Below, one piece after another: positions 34,298 through 42,280 of a DNA stretch of 64,000 nt. Made by a program: the position numbers and the translations under genes. The number at the start of each line of letters is the position of its first letter. Position 1 is the first letter of the stretch. The notes beneath the pieces were generated by a model. The model had not been told where the DNA came from, did not search any database, and saw nothing but the letters and a program-made list of their open reading frames with translations. Source of the DNA: JABDJZ01 sp047619685 (GTDB lineage Bacteria; Bacteroidota; Rhodothermia; Rhodothermales; UBA10348); assembly GCA_047619685.1 (NCBI GenBank), contig JBLHLC010000014.1:40113-104112 (forward strand), in the 5' to 3' direction.

Positions 34298-35532
34298 AGC
34301 TTGCCCGAAAAGGACTCGTCGAGCTGATTTCGGCCAACTTCATGATGCAGTTCGTCGGATTCGGACTGCTGATTTTTCTGCCTCGTTTCGTCTCGGAGGC
34401 AGACATTGGCCGCATCAAGGTCCTCCAGACCTACACCGACCTTCTGGTTGTGATCGCCGGCCTCGGCATGAACACGGCCGTCCTGAAACTCTGTTCGGAT
34501 CGACGTCCCCATGAGGACCGCATAGCCATCTTCAGACTGGCCGCGATGCGTACAGCCGTCGCGGGCGTTCTGGCCACACTGGTTGTGTTTCTCGCGGTGC
34601 GCAGTGGTCTCTGGCGAGGCGATCCCACCGTGCTGAATTGGCTCCCGGTGTACGCGGTGATCGTGCCCTTTGCGGCCGTTTCTTTTGTCGCGGCGGCGTA
34701 TCTGCAGGCCCTGAAGCGGATCAAGGAAATGGCCCGCGCGCAGGTGCTTGTCCGCATTCAGTCGGTAGTGTTGATCCTGCTGTCAACCTGGCAATTCGGA
34801 CTCCAGGGATTTGTCCTCTCCAGCGTGGCTGCCTTCGTACTGGGCCTGTGGCCGTTTGTCAGGATGCTCTGGAAGGATTTTACCGAAGCTGGTCGAACCA
34901 AGATGTCGGCGGCCTTCCGGTCCATCGCCAAGTTCAGCGTCCTGGGGAACGTCATGAACTCCATCGGGAAATACGCTGATATCTACGTGTTGGGTTTGTT
35001 CGCCCTCGACCCGGTCGAACTGGGCTACTACTCGCTGGCCACCATTTTCGTAATCCCTGCTTCGGTAGTCACTGCGTCCATTCAGACGATCGTCACGCCG
35101 TATCTGTCGGAGGGTTCGGCAGATCGCGCCTGGTTCGCCAAGACGCTGGTGCGGACCCAGCTTCAAACCGTCGGAGTGGCCGTTGTCGCCGCCTTGGTGG
35201 CCAGACTGGGCGCGACCGGCGTGGTGGCGCTCCTGTACGCCCCGGGATACGAGGCGGCTCTGGGTTATCTGGACGTTCTCCTGATCTTTTTTGTCGTCAG
35301 GTCCTCCTACGCGGTATTGGCGGCGGGACATATTGCGCTTGGGCTCACCAAGTACAACTTCATCGCCAGTGCAATCATGGCGGTTCTGGCGGTGACCTTC
35401 ACGTTTGTGGCACTCGACATGTATGGATTCATGGGTGTGGCCTGGGCGAAGGTCATCACGGGAGCGATCATGATTGTGATTTATTCTCTGCTGGCGAAAC
35501 GAGCCGTGCGGGTCGCTGTGAACGAGGTCTAG
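34288..35532 (+). CDS. Polysaccharide biosynthesis flippase (Wzx/MOP superfamily)
   Basis: A 414-residue membrane protein with about 12 hydrophobic segments, opening with 'ELISANFMMQFVGFGLLIFL' and 'LPRFVSEADIGRIKVLQTY', the usual Wzx start (regulated by membrane lipid-linked substrate). Helix pairs follow through 'VMNSIGKYADIYVLGLFAL', 'YYSLATIFVIPASVVTASI' and 'VGVAVVAALVARLGATGVV', with the closing 'AITGAIMIVIYSL'-type helix. It would flip lipid-linked repeat units to the periplasm for the polymerase. The last 65 bases are shared tail-to-tail with the minus-strand deacetylase gene. Confidence 0.9.
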   Translation: MLLKLARKGLVELISANFMMQFVGFGLLIFLPRFVSEADIGRIKVLQTYTDLLVVIAGLGMNTAVLKLCSDRRPHEDRIAIFRLAAMRTAVAGVLATLVVFLAVRSGLWRGDPTVLNWLPVYAVIVPFAAVSFVAAAYLQALKRIKEMARAQVLVRIQSVVLILLSTWQFGLQGFVLSSVAAFVLGLWPFVRMLWKDFTEAGRTKMSAAFRSIAKFSVLGNVMNSIGKYADIYVLGLFALDPVELGYYSLATIFVIPASVVTASIQTIVTPYLSEGSADRAWFAKTLVRTQLQTVGVAVVAALVARLGATGVVALLYAPGYEAALGYLDVLLIFFVVRSSYAVLAAGHIALGLTKYNFIASAIMAVLAVTFTFVALDMYGFMGVAWAKVITGAIMIVIYSLLAKRAVRVAVNEV

Positions 35533-37015
35533 CCGATTGGGATGCCTGACGATCCATCGGACGCCTGAGAGAAATCCTCTCTGACGCACGTGCCAGTTGG
35601 TCTCGTCTCCGGGCACGCTCCTTCCACCAATCCAAGACATCGGCGGGCGTCGTGATCCATATATCATCACGTCCCCGGACGCTGTCCAGGGCCGTCTCAA
35701 GGACCGGCCCTGCGCCTGAGAGCCGTGCTCCATTTGACTGCTCAAGATGCCAATCCAGGACAGCTGCCCCACCCGCGGCAAAAACCGTTTGCAGATGATG
35801 ACGGACCGACCTGAGGCCTTCCTGAGGACTTGGCGATGAATAGAACACACCGCCGTCCATCATGGTCGGCGGGATCTGCAGGAGCCCTCCGCCCTCCGGG
35901 GGAGTGAATGGCCAGGCCATGCCACGTCGGAAAGCTGGTGCGTCGTTGGTGCCGAGGGACGAATCGTACTCAAATCCCGCCTCACGCTGGGCCTTCCAGG
36001 TCGCGCCCGGGTTCTCAGGATCCAGGGCCCAATAGTGATGCCTCACACCGCGTACGGGAGCGCCACCAAGCAGGGCTTCCAGGAGAGCCTTCTCCTCCGC
36101 AAACCGGCCGGGTTCAGTTGCGCATTGAATGGAGGCATGGAGACCAACTTCCCATCCCGCCTCAGTTGCGTCGCGGAGGGCACGGATCATATCCGGAGAG
36201 TCTGCGACGTACGGCACGTCCAATGGGTGCCCGGTGGCGTCCGCACAAGAGCGCACGGCTACATAGAAACATCCTCGCCCACCCATCGACCTTTCCTGAT
36301 TCATCCAGTAGCGGAAACCGAAATTGGGGTCCTCGGAGGTGGGCAGACTGCTCCCCCATCTGGCGCGGGCCTTCGCCCAACCGGCCAGGGCACGCGCGGC
36401 AGCCGCAGGCCGTGCAGTTGCAAGTTCACGGGCGATGCGCCTCCTGTAGAAAGAAGCGGGGGCACGCCGATGAGGCTGATCCACGTCGTGCGTCAGCAGA
36501 AGCGCAGCACGTTTCCCCGCCGGCCATCTAGGAATTCCATCCTCGAACCCCTGGTTCCGGGCAGATAACACCACCGCCAACGCGTCGATTATTTCCGAGA
36601 CGATTGGCCGTCGGAGCATGCTAGCTTCCGTTTGGTCCCCCGCCATTTGGGGAATCCCAAACATGTTGGTCGGAAGCCTGCGTTCCGCGTGGCCCAAAAC
36701 GACAAAACGTACGAGGGCCAAGAGGTCATGCTCCAGACGGACCGGGCCTGTTTCGAGTCTGGCAGATTTGGCCAAAGCCGCGTGAGCCAAGCCGAGCGCG
36801 CCCGCAGTCATCGTTGCACCATGGGTAGACCTCCGAATCCAAACTGCACTGTTCGAGAGGTTCTCCGGGCACTGCGCCGTGTACACCAGGGCGGCCTTCT
36901 CGGGAAGCGAAACCGGACGTCCCCAGACGCCCATGCCGTCCAGCAGGAGTTCAATGGTGTCCTCCGCCTCGCCTCTCAGATCCGGAGGGAGGTCCAGGTA
37001 ATACCCTATAGTCAT
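35468..37015 (-). CDS. Polysaccharide deacetylase-like protein with a DUF7033-like N-terminus
   Basis: A 515-residue protein. The first 150 residues resemble the N-terminal region seen in Bacteroidota deacetylase-like proteins (DUF7033; 'LVRFVVLGHAERRLPTNMFG'). The catalytic-type domain then begins at 'AALLLTHDVDQPHRRAPASF', with the metal-binding HDVD. 'EVGLHASIQC' (His ligand), 'VRGVRHHYWALDPENPGATW' and 'AAVLDWHLEQSN' complete a CE4-like set. There is no signal peptide. The final 50 residues are Arg/Ser-rich and overlap the flippase gene by 65 bases, so the true end might be slightly different if there is an undetected error. It overlaps the next minus-strand gene by four bases. Confidence 0.85.
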   Translation of the reverse strand: MTIGYYLDLPPDLRGEAEDTIELLLDGMGVWGRPVSLPEKAALVYTAQCPENLSNSAVWIRRSTHGATMTAGALGLAHAALAKSARLETGPVRLEHDLLALVRFVVLGHAERRLPTNMFGIPQMAGDQTEASMLRRPIVSEIIDALAVVLSARNQGFEDGIPRWPAGKRAALLLTHDVDQPHRRAPASFYRRRIARELATARPAAAARALAGWAKARARWGSSLPTSEDPNFGFRYWMNQERSMGGRGCFYVAVRSCADATGHPLDVPYVADSPDMIRALRDATEAGWEVGLHASIQCATEPGRFAEEKALLEALLGGAPVRGVRHHYWALDPENPGATWKAQREAGFEYDSSLGTNDAPAFRRGMAWPFTPPEGGGLLQIPPTMMDGGVFYSSPSPQEGLRSVRHHLQTVFAAGGAAVLDWHLEQSNGARLSGAGPVLETALDSVRGRDDIWITTPADVLDWWKERARRRDQLARASERISLRRPMDRQASQSARPRSQRPARLVSPAENKSQS

Positions 37016-37734
37016 TTCGCCCGCCTGGCCAACACCCGATCCGCTTCACGGAGGGTCGCCATGCGGCCCGTGCGTGCCCGCCGTGCTGCCGGACGATCCT
37101 GCGCCCGTTCCCGGGGTTTTGTGTATCGGGCATCCTGCCATTTCTGGATCAACCTGGCCGGTGTGATCTCCGTCGCCATCCTGTCCAGGAGATAGGAACG
37201 TATCTCCTGCGGCAGAACCCTCACGCTGTATGCCCCCTCCCAGAAGCGCGCCGCGACAAGTTCTTCGACGTCGTCACGACTGAAAGACAACTCACCGACG
37301 TCGATAATGACGACGCTGCCTTGTTTGTTCAAACCGTGGTTGACCGTAAAGTTGAAACTGGTCTCGGCGAGGCCAGAGACCCAACCACGATGAATCGACG
37401 TGACATAGCGGTCCATTAGCCGGTAGGGGTCGCTACCGTCCGACAGGAGGCCTCCCAGCGGCTCAACACGGTCCTGCACGTAGCGTCCGCCTTGCTCCCG
37501 AAAATTGGCCAGTAGGTCCCGGTCCACTTCTCGCGACGCGAGTTCAGCGAGTACGTCTTCCCGCTCTGAAATCAGTTGTCTGATCTTGGCGATCAACTCA
37601 AACGGCCTTGCGACCAGCGCTGGATAACTGCGCACCACGCGGGCGGCCATGCGAAGTTCGGAGACCGGCACTTTATGAACCCTGCCGCCAGATGCGTATG
37701 CGTCGAACTGCCAACCGCTACCGATGTGCTCCAT
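37012..37734 (-). CDS. Unrecognised protein with protein-kinase-like features
   Basis: A 240-residue product without a family I can name. The opening 'GSGWQFDAYASGGRVHKVPV' looks like a kinase N-lobe, with a Gly-containing loop and a Lys on the third strand. Further on, 'FNFTVNHGLNKQGSVVIIDV' followed by 'GELSFSRDDVEEL' looks like a catalytic-loop Asn and a DxG (DVG) metal motif, as in aminoglycoside-phosphotransferase-like or HipA-like folds. The canonical HxD is not evident, so activity is doubtful. The C-terminus is Arg/Ala-rich. It is coupled by four bases to the deacetylase-like gene downstream and is divergent from the lipoprotein gene. It may modify or regulate something in exopolysaccharide synthesis; this is inference. 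Confidence 0.65.
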   Translation of the reverse strand: MEHIGSGWQFDAYASGGRVHKVPVSELRMAARVVRSYPALVARPFELIAKIRQLISEREDVLAELASREVDRDLLANFREQGGRYVQDRVEPLGGLLSDGSDPYRLMDRYVTSIHRGWVSGLAETSFNFTVNHGLNKQGSVVIIDVGELSFSRDDVEELVAARFWEGAYSVRVLPQEIRSYLLDRMATEITPARLIQKWQDARYTKPRERAQDRPAARRARTGRMATLREADRVLARRAK

Positions 37735-37886
37735 ATGAGACTCGAAATAGGTACTAATGTGAGTCAGAATCGTGTCCAGAAGGCCAAAACGAGGTCTTGG
37801 CCATCCCGAGAACCTGTTCCCAACAATGGTGCCGGGCGTGGATGTCGATACGGGTATTTTCGATCGGACCTAGCGAGTAACTTCGC

Positions 37887-37907
37887 GGAATAACTCTCGC
37901 TTATTCC
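37887..37907 (+). promoter_or_regulatory. Hairpin just ahead of the lipoprotein start
   Basis: A perfect seven-base-pair inverted repeat, GGAATAA (37887-37893) and TTATTCC (37901-37907), lies seven bases before the ATG at 37915 in the 180-base divergent intergenic region. In RNA it would cover the ribosome-binding region; in DNA it could be an operator. Confidence 0.4.
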
Positions 37908-37914
37908 CACGCGG

Positions 37915-38934
37915 ATGGTGACGACTCCCCAATCAACAAAGTCCTTCGGGCCACTGGTCTCGGCCCTCCTGTTGGCGGCGTTGCTCTTGAACAGCGGCTG
38001 CGAGACCTCTGTGGCTCCGCGGTCCGGTGCCGACCGGCACTTCAGCCTGTATGGCGTGGTAAACCCTACTGCGGACAGCCAGGGCGTCATCGTTTTTCCT
38101 ATCGAGAACGAACTCCGGGCACTACCCTCCGAACCTCTGGACGCGTTTCTTACGTCCACTGACCTCCAGACCAACGAGTCTGTTGCATGGAAGGACTCGA
38201 TCGTGGTCGGCGACGAAGGTGCGGTACACGTCTATTGGGCACCCTTCCGCGCCACGCATGATCACACGTATCGCCTGGAGGTGCAGTCTGCAGCGGGAGA
38301 CCGCCATAGTGAGGTGCTGATCCACGTCCCGCCGCAGGCCGAAGTGATTCCGGGCCCGGTATACCGGGACGTCTGGTTGATGCAGGACGTACAGGTCACG
38401 GCCGCGGTCGAGCGCCTGAACTTCCTTCAGGTGCGATACGTGATCCGCGCCAAACTCCCCAAGAGATCCTCCGTCTACCCCGTGATTCTGGCAGGGGGAC
38501 CTCTCCCGCCTATCGGTAACCAGCCGCCGCTGGTCGAAACCGAGCCCTTAGAGGACGACTCTCTCACCGTCCAGCGGCTGTTTGTGCCGATTGATTACGA
38601 CGACAAGGCCAGTCTTCTACCTTCGTCCTGGGTCATTCCGGTGAACTTCAATGATGACTTCCGGGAGATCAGAAAACGCGTGGCGACGCGCGGTAATATT
38701 GACGCACAGTTCGGGATCCAGTTGGAAGCGGTCGAGATCACTTTCGTCGCCGCCAATGCTGAATGGACAGCTCCTGACGACCAGTTTGATGCCGAAATAC
38801 TGATTCAGCCGGGGACCATGTCCAATGTCACGGGCGGCTTCGGCTTCGTGGGCGCCGGATACCGGATTACCCACCACTACACGCTTCCCGACGACGTCCT
38901 CGTTCAGATAGGGTTTCGGCCGCTAACACCATGA
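37915..38934 (+). CDS. DUF4249-like outer-membrane lipoprotein, partner of the TonB receptor
   Basis: A 339-residue exported lipoprotein: signal sequence 'PLVSALLLAALLLNSGCETS' with a lipobox ending at Cys. The beta-rich body and the C-terminal 'PGTMSNVTGGFGFVGAGYRI' resemble DUF4249 proteins, which are commonly encoded immediately before a TonB-dependent receptor in Bacteroidota and relatives. The stop overlaps the receptor start by four bases, supporting a receptor/lipoprotein complex at the outer membrane. Ligand unknown. The family call is moderate because similarity is judged from the ends and context. Confidence 0.7.
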   Translation: MVTTPQSTKSFGPLVSALLLAALLLNSGCETSVAPRSGADRHFSLYGVVNPTADSQGVIVFPIENELRALPSEPLDAFLTSTDLQTNESVAWKDSIVVGDEGAVHVYWAPFRATHDHTYRLEVQSAAGDRHSEVLIHVPPQAEVIPGPVYRDVWLMQDVQVTAAVERLNFLQVRYVIRAKLPKRSSVYPVILAGGPLPPIGNQPPLVETEPLEDDSLTVQRLFVPIDYDDKASLLPSSWVIPVNFNDDFREIRKRVATRGNIDAQFGIQLEAVEITFVAANAEWTAPDDQFDAEILIQPGTMSNVTGGFGFVGAGYRITHHYTLPDDVLVQIGFRPLTP

Positions 38935-41240
38935 TCCTGGTGTACCTCGCCCACCTGAGGAGAAGTGCCTTTGTCATCGCGATTGGGCTGGCTGCGCTGA
39001 CTGCCGTTTCGGCAAGTGCCCAGTCCGGCTCACTCCGCGGCTTTGTCACGGACGCGGCCAACGGGGAGCCGCTTGAATTTGTCAACGTCGTAGCCCGTCA
39101 AAACGGGCGCTTGGTGCGAGGCACGGTAACGGACTACAACGGGTTTTTTATCATCCCGGATCTCGCGTCGAATCGGTACGAATTCTCGGCCACGTACATC
39201 GGATATGTGACCCACCTGGACACGCTGTTTGTGCCGACGGGTCAAGCCATAACTGTCAACATCAGTCTGACCGAAAATTCCGAGCTGCTGGACGAGATTC
39301 TGGTTGAGTCGGAACGGTCCACCGGGGCAGCCCGGGTGACCGCAGGACAACAGACCATTCGGCCTGAGGACATCGACCTGATTCCGGCCCCCGACGTATC
39401 GGGTGATCTGGCCACCCTGCTTCGAACACTTCCAGGCGTGGTCTCGTCCGGAGATCGCGGTGGGCAGCTCTTCATCCGCGGGGGAGAGCCGTCACAGAAC
39501 CAGGCCCTTCTGGACGGAATCCTCCTGTATCAACCCTTCCACATTCTGGGTTTCTATTCGGCGTTTCCCTCCGAGATCATTAATCGCGCCGATATCTACG
39601 CGGGCGGTTTCAAGGCTCGTTTTGGCGAGAGGGTCTCTTCGGTGATGGACATCTCCACCCGAAACGGAAATAGCCGTCGATTTCAGGGTTCGGTGTCGCT
39701 ATCACCCTTCGTGAGTGGTGTTCACCTGGAAGGCCCTCTGGTCAAAAACAAACTCACCCTGCTGGCATCGGCCCGCCAGTCTCTGGTCGAGCAGGTCGCG
39801 GCAGAAATTGTTGGCGAACCCCTTCCCTTCGATTTTGGAGACGCTTTCGTAAAGGTCAGCGCCGTCCTGGATTCCAATCAGCGCGCCTCGATTACCGCCC
39901 TGAGGACCCACGACAGGGGTACGTTGGGACGAGACCTGGGCAGCGAGGTTCAACCCGAAGAGGTACGCTGGAAGAACGAGGGCATTGGAGCCCGGTACGT
40001 GATCCTCCCGCGGCGATTCCCGGTGTTCTTCGAGATGTTGGCGTCCTACTCACGTCTGGAATCCGCGCTGGGTCCGGCCGACCTGCCGACGCGGAATACG
40101 TCGATTGAGAACACGCATCTCGGCATGGACCTCCAGTTCTATTCGAGCAAGGTCACTTGGAATGGTGGCGCATCGCTTCGCCTTGTTCGGCTGCAAAGCG
40201 ACTTCGGCGGTCTCTTCCAGAACTTCGCGGAGCGCTCGGATGAACTCCAGCATTTTGGCCTGTATCTGGAGCCGGAGTACACGGTCTCGGAATATCTGAA
40301 GGTGCGTCCCGGCGTTCGTATTCAGTTCTTTGATACCCGCTTCCGGCCTTACGTCGAGCCGCGCCTTCGCGTGCTGTATGAGCGAGGTCGACACGCATTC
40401 AGTTTTGCAGGCGGGTACTACGAGCAGGCCGAGATCGGTATCTATGACCGAAGGGATGCCGCCAGCGTTTTCATGGCCTGGACCAATGCCATAGCCAACA
40501 GCGACCGGATGGAAGAGGTGACCGAGGGCCGCGTGCAGAGCGCCTGGCACGCACTCTTGGGGTACAGGACCTCCTTTCCGTCCGGAATCGAGCTTTCGGT
40601 GGAAGGCTACGGCAAGTACCTCGGGAATCTGTTTATCTCCGAATGGACCGCCTTCCCACGTTTCACAACCAACCTCCAACCTGCCACCGGCCGCTCCTTC
40701 GGCCTGGACCTTCGTGCCGAGATCAGACGCCCCCGATTCTACGGATACGTCACGTACGGTCTCTCCAACACGCTCTACAGCGCGGAGCAAGCCGAACTGG
40801 AACTCTGGTATGGAACGGAGACGCTCGAATTCCGGCCACCGCACGATCGGCGCCATCAGGTCAACGCGCTGGTCTCGTCGACCGTCCGAGGATTCGACGT
40901 AAGCGTCCGATGGGAGTTTGGTTCGGGCCTGCCCTTCAGCCGGGTGGTTGGCTTTGACGGATTCGCCCTCGTCGACGACGTGATCAACCCATTCGAGACC
41001 GACGTCAGCAGGCGAGTGATCTACGAACGGCCGTTCAGCGGAGAGCTTCCCGCATACCACCGGATGGATACATCTGTAGGGCGCAAGTTCTCTGTGGAAC
41101 ATGCCGACCTGACCGTTCAGGCATCCATCATAAACGTCTACAACAGAGCCAACCTGTTTTATCTGGACGTGTTTACCCTGAAGAGGGCCGACCAACTGCC
41201 GTTCGTCCCCAGCCTTGGACTGAAGGTGGAATTCCGGTAG
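38931..41240 (+). CDS. TonB-dependent receptor with carboxypeptidase-regulatory-like N-terminal domain
   Basis: Outer-membrane active transporter of 769 residues. A signal peptide ('AFVIAIGLAALTAVSASAQ') is followed by a CarboxypepD_reg-like domain at about 30-115 ('LRGFVTDAANGEPLEFVNVV', 'GTVTDYNGFFIIPDLASNRY'). The plug comes next ('LATLLRTLPGVVSSGDRGGQ', 'LFIRGGEPSQNQALLDGILL', 'ADIYAGGFKARFGERVSSVM') and then a beta-barrel ending in the family-typical strand 'VPSLGLKVEFR' with terminal aromatic Phe-Arg. It is co-transcribed with the preceding lipoprotein. No TonB/ExbB/ExbD genes are present in the window. Substrate is unknown; the neighbouring GT10 and sulfatase genes make a glycan-related ligand an attractive but untested idea. 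Confidence 0.93.
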   Translation: MILVYLAHLRRSAFVIAIGLAALTAVSASAQSGSLRGFVTDAANGEPLEFVNVVARQNGRLVRGTVTDYNGFFIIPDLASNRYEFSATYIGYVTHLDTLFVPTGQAITVNISLTENSELLDEILVESERSTGAARVTAGQQTIRPEDIDLIPAPDVSGDLATLLRTLPGVVSSGDRGGQLFIRGGEPSQNQALLDGILLYQPFHILGFYSAFPSEIINRADIYAGGFKARFGERVSSVMDISTRNGNSRRFQGSVSLSPFVSGVHLEGPLVKNKLTLLASARQSLVEQVAAEIVGEPLPFDFGDAFVKVSAVLDSNQRASITALRTHDRGTLGRDLGSEVQPEEVRWKNEGIGARYVILPRRFPVFFEMLASYSRLESALGPADLPTRNTSIENTHLGMDLQFYSSKVTWNGGASLRLVRLQSDFGGLFQNFAERSDELQHFGLYLEPEYTVSEYLKVRPGVRIQFFDTRFRPYVEPRLRVLYERGRHAFSFAGGYYEQAEIGIYDRRDAASVFMAWTNAIANSDRMEEVTEGRVQSAWHALLGYRTSFPSGIELSVEGYGKYLGNLFISEWTAFPRFTTNLQPATGRSFGLDLRAEIRRPRFYGYVTYGLSNTLYSAEQAELELWYGTETLEFRPPHDRRHQVNALVSSTVRGFDVSVRWEFGSGLPFSRVVGFDGFALVDDVINPFETDVSRRVIYERPFSGELPAYHRMDTSVGRKFSVEHADLTVQASIINVYNRANLFYLDVFTLKRADQLPFVPSLGLKVEFR

Positions 41241-41317
41241 GCCTGGGGCCGCGCACGCCAACCTGGACTTTCTGATCGTTCTCGTAGGTAGACCAGTGCC
41301 CGATCTACAGACTTGGA

Positions 41318-42280
41318 ATGCCCAAACCGACCCTCAAACTAGGTTTTTCGGACTTTTGGCCGGCGTTTATCCCGACCGACAACTACATCTACCGGACGCT
41401 TTCCCGCCGGTACGATATTCAGTTGAGCGATCGGCCCGACGTCCTGATTTTCTCCTGCCACGGCGTCCAGCACCACGGCTTCGAAGGGGTGAAGGTTTTT
41501 TTCACTGCCGAGAACCTGGAGCCCGACTACCGGGTCTGCGATTTCGGTATCTCGTACGGCCACCGCGATCGGCCGGACCACTTCCGGATGCCATTCTGGA
41601 TCTGGTATTCCCCCGAAGAACTCTGTCAGCCCGTCAACGCGCGCCAACAACTGGAGAGGAAGACCCGGTTCTGCAGCTTTTTGTATTCCAACCCGGGAGG
41701 TGCCCGCCGGGTGTCCTTCCTGCGCAAGTTGTCGGAGTATCGCCGAGTCGACTGCGGCGGCGCCATCCTGAACAACATTGGCGGCCGGGTGACGGACAAG
41801 CAGGCATTTCTGGCTGGGAGCAAGTTCACTATAGCCTTCGAGAACGAGTCTGGACCCGGGTACACCACCGAAAAAATTGCCGACGCCATGAAGGCATCGA
41901 GCATTCCCATCTATTGGGGGAATCCTGACATCGGCAGGGAATTCGATCCGCAGTCGTTCATCAACGTGCACGAATTCGCATCCGATCAAGCAGTGATCGA
42001 GAGGATCATGGAGCTGGATCAGGATGATGAGACCTACGTCTCGGTTCTTCAGCGTCCCTGGTTCCGAGACAACCGGATGCCACCCGAACTGTCGGACGAG
42101 CGCTTCCTGTCCTTTTTTGAGCGCGTAGTCAGCGCCGCCCCGGGCGTCCGATCAATGTACCCTCTGGCCCACGCTCAGCACGAGTTGAATCGTGTCGGGC
42201 TCAGATTCCAGCGCTCTTTTGCCCGCGCCCACGGGCGCCTCGAGATGGCACTTACTGACCGGGTGCTTCGCCGCGCATAG
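41318..42280 (+). CDS. Glycosyltransferase family 10 (alpha-1,3/4-fucosyltransferase-like)
   Basis: A 320-residue GT10 enzyme, transferring L-fucose from GDP-fucose to a glycan. The donor-binding signature is clear: 'FTIAFENESGPGYTTEKIAD', followed by 'AMKASSIPIYWGNPDIGREF' and 'SFINVHEF', the standard GT10 order. The N-terminal half contains 'VKVFFTAENLEPDYRVCDFG', also characteristic. There is no signal peptide. It is the only GT10 here and is not joined to the main exopolysaccharide operons; it lies 77 bases after the TonB receptor gene. Its last 29 bases overlap the convergent sulfatase gene. GDP-fucose synthesis genes are not in the window. Confidence 0.88.
   Translation: MPKPTLKLGFSDFWPAFIPTDNYIYRTLSRRYDIQLSDRPDVLIFSCHGVQHHGFEGVKVFFTAENLEPDYRVCDFGISYGHRDRPDHFRMPFWIWYSPEELCQPVNARQQLERKTRFCSFLYSNPGGARRVSFLRKLSEYRRVDCGGAILNNIGGRVTDKQAFLAGSKFTIAFENESGPGYTTEKIADAMKASSIPIYWGNPDIGREFDPQSFINVHEFASDQAVIERIMELDQDDETYVSVLQRPWFRDNRMPPELSDERFLSFFERVVSAAPGVRSMYPLAHAQHELNRVGLRFQRSFARAHGRLEMALTDRVLRRA

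Noticed and set aside
34783..35850. A 355-codon minus-strand frame over the flippase end
   Set aside because: His/Asp/Gly-rich translation with no domain pattern, overlapping both the flippase and deacetylase genes.
40050..41261. A 403-codon open frame opposite the TonB receptor
   Set aside because: Antisense to recognisable barrel strands; no start context or motifs of its own.
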